Both the position numbers and the translations under genes were made by a program. The notes beneath the pieces were generated by a model. It searched no databases. It saw only the letters and a program-made list of their open reading frames with translations, and had not been told where the DNA came from. From assembly GCA_905211615.1 (NCBI GenBank), contig CAJMBB010000058.1, positions 1 through 11,640 of the forward strand: a stretch of 11,640 nucleotides of DNA, read 5' to 3'. The stretch's first letter is position 1, and each line of letters begins with the position of its first letter. The DNA comes from an uncultured Collinsella sp. Lineage in GTDB: Bacteria > Actinomycetota > Coriobacteriia > Coriobacteriales > Coriobacteriaceae. Shown piece by piece: positions 7,436 to 11,640 of this stretch.

Positions 7436-7469
7436 AAGACCCGGGCGGCCTCGATGTCGCTCGGGTCTT
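7436..7469 (+). terminator. Strong hairpin between binding protein and permease: attenuator or mRNA stabiliser
   Basis: Bases 7436-7449 pair with 7456-7469 to give a 14-bp GC-rich stem (outer arms AAGACCCG and CGGGTCTT exact, two G-T wobbles inside) and a 6-nt loop. The downstream sequence GTAATG is not a U-tract, so it is probably a leaky terminator or a 3' block to exonucleases. Such elements between a binding protein and its membrane genes commonly raise the first over the rest. Confidence 0.6.
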
Positions 7470-7495
7470 GTAATGAGTATCCATACTCATATACC
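7468..7495 (+). promoter_or_regulatory. Candidate internal promoter before the permease genes
   Basis: TTGTAA (7468-7473) and TATACC (7490-7495) each match four of six consensus bases and are 16 bp apart, about 36 bp before GTG 7531. The spacer is almost exactly filled by the 18-bp palindrome. Both boxes are mediocre, so this is a tentative call. Confidence 0.25.
7473..7490. repeat. 18-bp perfect palindrome, probable operator
   Basis: ATGAGTATCCATACTCAT has 8-bp arms (7473-7480 and 7483-7490) that are exact reverse complements around CC. A 2-nt centre suits a dimeric DNA-binding protein better than a tight RNA loop. It follows the 7436-7469 hairpin by 3 nt and lies 41-58 bp before the permease start. 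Confidence 0.5.
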
Positions 7496-7530
7496 AGTTG
7501 GTCCTACCGACAAAAGAAAGGGGAGAGAAC

Positions 7531-8487
7531 GTGAACAACTTTCTACGTTTGATTGGAAGGCGTCTCGTGGCGCTGCCGATCATGGCATTGGGCGTCACCG
7601 TCCTGGTGTTCTTCCTTATGTCGTTCTCCAAGACCGACCCCGCCTATACGGCGTTGGGTGACGGCGCCTCGCCCGAGGCGGTTGCCGAGTACCATGAGAA
7701 GTATGGTCTGGACGATCCCTGGCCCGTGCGCTACGTGCGCTACATGGGCGATCTGATCCATGGTGACATGGGCACCTATGGTGCTGCTCGCAACTCTGTT
7801 GCCAAGCGCATCTCCACGGCCCTGCCCGTCACGATGCAGCTGACCTTCATCGGTCTAGCCATCGGCGCGGTCGTCTCGTTTTTGCTCGGCGTCATCGCGG
7901 CACTGTATCGTGATAAATGGCCGGACCAAGTGATCCGCGTCTTCTCCATCGCCGGCTTGGCAACCCCGTCGTTCTGGCTTGCCGTTCTGTTGATCCTGCT
8001 GTTCTCTTCCTACCTTAAGGTGCTCCCGGCGTCCGGTGCTCTGCCTCACTTCACCACCAACCCGGCTGGCTATCTGGGACGTATGATCATGCCCGCTATC
8101 GCTCTGGCATTCCCGCTGACGGGCCAGATGACTCGTATCGTGCGTACGGCCATGGTCGAGGAGCTCGATAAGGACTACGTCCGTATGGCCCGTGGCGCCG
8201 GCGTTCCCGAGAAGGTCGTCGTCGGCATCAACGTTCTTCGCAACGCGCTGATCACCCCGGTCACCACCCTCGGTCTTAAGATCGGTTACCTTATGGGCGG
8301 CGCCGTCGTCATCGAGGTCATCTTCAACCTCCCCGGCATGGGTACTGCGATTCTGCAGGGCGTTCAGGGCAACGAGGCGAACCTGGTTCAGGGCGTCGTC
8401 ATCGTCGTTGCTCTTGCCTTCATCATCATCAACATCGTGGTTGACATGCTCTACCTGCTCATCAACCCGCGCATCAGGACGGTGTAG
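7531..8487 (+). CDS. ABC transporter permease, DppB/OppB-like
   Basis: This 318-residue inner-membrane subunit is one of two that form the translocation channel of the importer. It has a short N-terminus running into a first membrane segment (about residues 11-31, RRLVALPIMALGVTVLVFFL), the periplasmic-type MGDLIHGDMGTYG element (72-84), and five further membrane segments (about 99-121, 134-159, 185-202, 240-262 and 279-303). The EAA loop that contacts the ATPase is seen at 208-244 (EELDKDYVRMARGAG). Start GTG 7531 is set by AAGGGGAG (7518-7525), 5 nt upstream; the frame is open back to 7498 but those codons lie before the ribosome site. It is 155 nt after the binding-protein gene and 3 nt before the next gene. 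Opp, Dpp and Nik types cannot be told apart here. Confidence 0.93.
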   Translation: MNNFLRLIGRRLVALPIMALGVTVLVFFLMSFSKTDPAYTALGDGASPEAVAEYHEKYGLDDPWPVRYVRYMGDLIHGDMGTYGAARNSVAKRISTALPVTMQLTFIGLAIGAVVSFLLGVIAALYRDKWPDQVIRVFSIAGLATPSFWLAVLLILLFSSYLKVLPASGALPHFTTNPAGYLGRMIMPAIALAFPLTGQMTRIVRTAMVEELDKDYVRMARGAGVPEKVVVGINVLRNALITPVTTLGLKIGYLMGGAVVIEVIFNLPGMGTAILQGVQGNEANLVQGVVIVVALAFIIINIVVDMLYLLINPRIRTV

Positions 8488-8490
8488 ATT

Positions 8491-10506
8491 ATGGTAAAGA
8501 TTCGAGAGAAGCAAACCGAGCAGCTCGAGAAAGCTGCCTCTAAGGGGCTCAAGCTCGGTGGCTGGAAGAAGATGACGCTGTCTTCTAAGATCGCCGCCGT
8601 CGTGCTGGTGCTGGTCGCCCTGACCGCGATTCTGGCGCCTCTTCTTGCCCCCTATAGCCCGGTCGAGATTTTCACTGCTCGCCAGGCTCCCGGCAACGGA
8701 TTTATCTTCGGTACCGACGATAAGGGCCGCGACATTCTGTCGCGCATGCTCTACGGTGGTCGTTACTCGCTGATCATCGGCTTTGGCGCCACTGCCATGG
8801 CTCTGGTCTGCGGCTCGGTCGTGGGCGCCCTCGCGGCGGTTTCGCGCAAGTCTGTTTCCGAGGCGATCATGCGCATCCTGGACATCATCATGTCCATCCC
8901 GGGCATCGCCCTTGCTGCCGTCTTCGTCTCCATCCTGGGCAACTCCGTGCCGTCGATCATCTTCGCCATCGGCTTTATGTACACTCCGCAGATTGCCCGT
9001 ATCGTGCGCGCCAACATCGTGTCCGAGTACGGCGAGGACTATGTCCGCGCGGTCATCGTTTCCGGCGCCAAGGCTCCGTGGATTTTGATCAAGCATGTTC
9101 TGCGTAACTGCATCGCCCCGATCATGGTCTTCACCGTTACCCTGGTCGCCGACGCCATCATCTTCGAGGCCTCGCTGACCTTTATCGGCGCTGGTATCCA
9201 GGAGCCCACCGCTACCTGGGGCAACATCCTCGCTGACGCCCGCGGCGGCGTGCTCGCTGGCCGTTGGTGGCAGGCGCTGTTCCCGGGTCTGGCCATCATG
9301 ATCACCTGCCTGGCACTCAACATCCTCTCCGAGGGCATTACCGACGCCATGGCCGCTGCTCCCTCCGCCGCCCTGGATCCGACCGACTCCTCCAAGCGCC
9401 GCGAGGCCGACCTGCTGGTCTCCGATCCCGTTCGCGCCTACAAGGAGCAGGCTCAGTCCCTGTCCGCCCGTCTTGGCGCCCTGCGTGATGTCGAACTCAA
9501 GCGTAACGACCGCCATGTGCCCGATGAGTCCGTTGAGCCGATCCTTTCGGTCCGCGATTTCTGCATCCAGTTTGAGCACCACGGTGACATCAACGTCGTC
9601 GACCACGTTAACTTTGACGTCCGTCCCGGCCAGACCATGGGCCTGGTAGGCGAGTCCGGCTGCGGTAAGTCCATCACCACGCTGGCCATCATGGGCCTGA
9701 CCGACGATGACGAGCATCTTTCCGGTGAGGTTCTCTGGGAGGGCCGCGACCTGCTCAAGATGAGCAAGAAGGAGTGGTTCGGCCTGCGCGGTACCGATAT
9801 CGCCATGGTCTATCAGGACGCCCTGTCCTCGCTCAACCCCTCCATGCTCATTTCCGCCCAGATGAAGCAGCTCACCAAGCGTGGCGGCACCCGTAGCGCC
9901 GAGGAGCTCCTGGAGCTCGTGGGCCTCGACCCCAAGCGTACGCTCGAGAGCTATCCGCATGAGCTTTCCGGTGGTCAGCGTCAGCGCGTTCTGATCGCTA
10001 TGGCCCTTACCCGCGACCCCAAGCTGGTCATCTGCGACGAGCCCACGACCGCTCTGGACGTTACCGTCCAGAAGCAGGTCATCAAGCTGCTTAACGACCT
10101 TCAGGCCAAGCTCGGCTTTGCCATGATCTTCGTTTCGCACGACCTGGCACTGGTCGCCGAGGTCGCTCATAACATCACGGTTATGTACGCCGGTCAGGTT
10201 ATCGAGCAGGCGCCCACCAAGGAGCTGCTCACCAACCCGATTCACGAGTACACCCGCGGCCTTCTGGGTTCCGTCCTGTCCATCGAGAGCGGTTCGGGCC
10301 GCCTGCACCAGGTTCCCGGCGCCGTTCCGAGCCCGCGCGATTTCCCCAAGGGCGATCGCTTCGCACCCCGCTCGAGCCATCCGCGCATTGGCCTGGACAC
10401 CCGTCCGGTCTTCAAGCGCGTGCCCGGCACCGAGCACTTCTATTCCGAGCTCCCCGATGAGGTGCTCAAGGCAAATGGTTTGACCCCTCACGCGGAGGTG
10501 ATGTAG
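8491..10506 (+). CDS. Fused ABC permease (DppC/OppC-like) and ATPase (DppD/OppD-like)
   Basis: One 671-residue chain joins the second membrane subunit to the first ATPase. Residues 1-290 are a DppC-type permease: membrane segment near 34-56, GTDDKGRDILSRMLYGGRYSL (80-100, only part needed for recognition), an EAA loop at about 178-210 (SEYGEDYVRAVIVSGAK) and a final segment near 268-290. A charged linker (about 291-355) leads to the ATPase: Walker A GESGCGKS (387-394), signature LSGGQ (492-496), Walker B LVICDEP (Asp516, Glu517) and switch His550. The C-terminal oligopeptide-type tail is present, but its four usual cysteines are replaced (Asp622, Ser628, Leu635, about Ser652). The sequence is continuous with no frameshift at the join, and such permease/ATP-binding fusions are known in Actinomycetota. 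ATG 8491 follows the permease stop by 3 nt; AGGA at 8476-8479 is rather distant, so translation is probably coupled. Confidence 0.94.
   Translation: MVKIREKQTEQLEKAASKGLKLGGWKKMTLSSKIAAVVLVLVALTAILAPLLAPYSPVEIFTARQAPGNGFIFGTDDKGRDILSRMLYGGRYSLIIGFGATAMALVCGSVVGALAAVSRKSVSEAIMRILDIIMSIPGIALAAVFVSILGNSVPSIIFAIGFMYTPQIARIVRANIVSEYGEDYVRAVIVSGAKAPWILIKHVLRNCIAPIMVFTVTLVADAIIFEASLTFIGAGIQEPTATWGNILADARGGVLAGRWWQALFPGLAIMITCLALNILSEGITDAMAAAPSAALDPTDSSKRREADLLVSDPVRAYKEQAQSLSARLGALRDVELKRNDRHVPDESVEPILSVRDFCIQFEHHGDINVVDHVNFDVRPGQTMGLVGESGCGKSITTLAIMGLTDDDEHLSGEVLWEGRDLLKMSKKEWFGLRGTDIAMVYQDALSSLNPSMLISAQMKQLTKRGGTRSAEELLELVGLDPKRTLESYPHELSGGQRQRVLIAMALTRDPKLVICDEPTTALDVTVQKQVIKLLNDLQAKLGFAMIFVSHDLALVAEVAHNITVMYAGQVIEQAPTKELLTNPIHEYTRGLLGSVLSIESGSGRLHQVPGAVPSPRDFPKGDRFAPRSSHPRIGLDTRPVFKRVPGTEHFYSELPDEVLKANGLTPHAEVM
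10494..10500 (+). promoter_or_regulatory. Strong Shine-Dalgarno for the second ATPase gene
   Basis: GGAGGTG lies within the last codons of the fusion gene, 6 nt before ATG 10507, which directly follows the TAG at 10504-10506. It is the strongest ribosome site in the operon and allows the ATPase to be made independently of coupling. Confidence 0.7.
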
Positions 10507-11334
10507 ATGAGCGAGACCGCAGTCAACGGCGTCGAGCCGATCATCTTCCTTGATGACGTCCACGTCACCTTTAGGACCCGTACCGGCTCGATTCTGCACC
10601 CCAACCTGGTTCACGCCGTCCAGGGTGTAACGATTAAGCTCATGCCCGGACAGACCATCGGCATCGTCGGCGAGTCCGGTTGCGGAAAGTCCACCACCGC
10701 CAACGTCATGTGCGGCTTGCAGGCCCCCACGAGCGGCAAAGTCTACTTTAAGGGCAAGGACGTTACCAAGCGTACCGCCGAGGACCGTCGCCACATGGGC
10801 CGCGTCATCTCGGTCGTGTTCCAGAACCCAGCCACGGCGCTCAACCCCCGCATGGTCGTTCGCGAGCAACTGCTCGACCCCATGCGCGTCCACAACCTGG
10901 GTACCGAGGCCGAGCAGGAGAAGCGCGTCAAGGAGCTCTTGGAGCTCACCGGTCTGCCCAGCTCCGCCGCCGAGGTTCTTCCCGGCCAGCTTTCGGGCGG
11001 CCAGCGCCAGCGCGTCGCAATTGCCCGTGCCCTGTCGCTGAACCCCGATGCCATCATCGCCGACGAGCCCACCTCTGCTCTGGACGTTTCGGTCCGCGCG
11101 CAGATTCTGAACCTGCTGACCGACCTTAAGAAGGAGCTCGGCCTGGCCATGGTGTTCATCAGCCATGACATCCAGACGGTCCGCTATATCTCTGACGACA
11201 TCATCGTTATGAATGGCGGCAAGATTGTCGAGCAGGGCGAGGCCAAGCAGGTCTTCCAGCACCCTCAGGACCCCTACACCAAGATGCTGCTCGGCGCTGC
11301 GCCGTCGCTGCTGCATCCCAAGCTCGGCGAGTAG
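10507..11334 (+). CDS. ABC transporter ATP-binding protein, DppF/OppF-like
   Basis: This 275-residue cytoplasmic ATPase is the second nucleotide-binding domain of the importer and should pair with the ATPase half of the fusion. Motifs in order are Walker A GESGCGKS (55-62), Q-loop Gln106 (VVFQNPATALNPR), signature LSGGQRQRVAIARAL (162-176), Walker B AIIADEP (Asp186, Glu187), D-loop SALD and switch His220. The end has the family's HPQDPYTKMLLGAAPS element, then stops at once; DppF/OppF proteins are often about 310-330 residues, so the usual C-terminal tail with its cysteine motif is absent. No frameshift is seen beyond the stop. It is the last gene of the transporter block; I see no convincing terminator in the 65 nt that follow. 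Confidence 0.94.
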   Translation: MSETAVNGVEPIIFLDDVHVTFRTRTGSILHPNLVHAVQGVTIKLMPGQTIGIVGESGCGKSTTANVMCGLQAPTSGKVYFKGKDVTKRTAEDRRHMGRVISVVFQNPATALNPRMVVREQLLDPMRVHNLGTEAEQEKRVKELLELTGLPSSAAEVLPGQLSGGQRQRVAIARALSLNPDAIIADEPTSALDVSVRAQILNLLTDLKKELGLAMVFISHDIQTVRYISDDIIVMNGGKIVEQGEAKQVFQHPQDPYTKMLLGAAPSLLHPKLGE

Positions 11335-11399
11335 CCTCGCTTTCCCTCCCTTGCCGGGCGCACCTCCGTTGCGATTTCGAAAGGCCGGGTTCACGAGCC

Positions 11400-11640
11400 A
11401 TGCCAAGTGCTCAGGAGCTACAACAGCAATTTGGTGAATATCGAGGCGCTATGCCCCGTCCATCGGATTTCGATCTCTTTTGGAAGGACCGCATGGCCGA
11501 GGCCGACGCTGTCGAGCTCGACTACGAGATTGAGGCGGCTTCGGTTGCGGATTCCGCGACCTGTCGGTTTTTCGACCTCTGGTATACCGGCATGTGTGGT
11601 GCACGCCTGCATGCCAAGTATCTCAAGCCGGTCTCGGAGG
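11400..11640 (+). CDS. Acetyl xylan esterase / cephalosporin-C deacetylase family protein (3' partial)
   Basis: The frame from ATG 11400 is open to the window end (80 codons seen of a family of about 320). The visible part contains YRGAMPRPSDFDLFWKDRM (residues 14-32) and DLWYTGMCGARLHAKYLKP (about 58-76), which match the N-terminal block of the AXE1 family of alpha/beta hydrolases (typically xDFxxFW followed by a strand reading GARIHA-like). The catalytic Ser, Asp and His lie beyond the window and cannot be checked. Members deacetylate short acetylated sugars or cephalosporin C. ATG 11451 is an alternative start with GAGG upstream but would cut into the conserved block; ATG 11400 has only a distant GAAAGG. 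It is 65 nt downstream of the ATPase gene on the same strand and may be cotranscribed. Confidence 0.75.
   Translation, partial: MPSAQELQQQFGEYRGAMPRPSDFDLFWKDRMAEADAVELDYEIEAASVADSATCRFFDLWYTGMCGARLHAKYLKPVSE

Noticed and set aside
11335..11399. A terminator after the last transporter gene.
   Set aside because: Only 4-bp complementarities (CGCA with TGCG) were found and no T-run, so no terminator is called.
7855..11406. A very long open frame (over 1100 codons) on the minus strand opposite the three membrane and ATPase genes.
   Set aside because: All three sense genes share one phase and the minus frame is in codon register with them, so it is closed only by sense TTA, CTA or TCA codons. 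These are avoided under the strong codon bias; the frame ends at a CTA codon (7855-7857). The product resembles no family and is low-complexity.

Overview
This window is ordinary bacterial chromosome with every recognisable gene on the + strand. It reads as a GC-rich, high-GC Gram-positive (Actinomycetota) genome, most likely a gut-type Coriobacteriia such as Collinsella. The evidence is the actinobacterial style of MurJ, Shine-Dalgarno-led genes, a permease/ATPase fusion in a peptide ABC transporter, and strong codon bias in the transporter genes. The genus is an inference and could not be checked by a search.

Layout. Positions 1-1130 hold the C-terminal part of UvrA (5' end outside the window), followed by a terminator-like hairpin. 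Positions 1263-5396 are a tight three-gene cluster: a YbaK/EbsC-type Cys-tRNA(Pro) deacylase, the lipid II flippase MurJ, and the excinuclease UvrC, with gaps of 3 and 0 nt. A 365-bp intergenic region (5397-5761) carries a weak hairpin, a perfect 9-bp inverted repeat, a candidate promoter and a small hairpin over the next ribosome binding site. Positions 5762-11334 encode a family-5 (oligopeptide/dipeptide/nickel type) ABC importer: a lipoprotein substrate-binding protein with a twin-arginine signal, a DppB-like permease, a fused DppC-DppD permease-ATPase, and a DppF-like ATPase. The gap between the binding protein and the permease contains a strong hairpin and an 18-bp perfect palindrome. From 11400 to the end is the start of an acetyl xylan esterase/cephalosporin-C deacetylase family gene.

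How it works together. UvrA and UvrC flank the deacylase and flippase genes, so nucleotide excision repair sits beside a translation-quality gene and a cell-wall gene. The importer is a complete unit: binding protein, two membrane domains and two nucleotide-binding domains. The gene order and the hairpin after the binding protein suggest that the binding protein is made in excess over the membrane parts.

I found no mobile element, CRISPR array, RNA gene or new defence-like system. The most interesting points are residue-level: UvrC lacks one of the four canonical iron-sulfur ligand cysteines but has extra cysteines in an insertion, the DppD half of the fusion lacks all four cysteines of the usual C-terminal iron-sulfur motif, and MurJ lacks two charged residues important in E. 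coli. The two perfect dyads upstream of transporter genes are the best regulatory leads.
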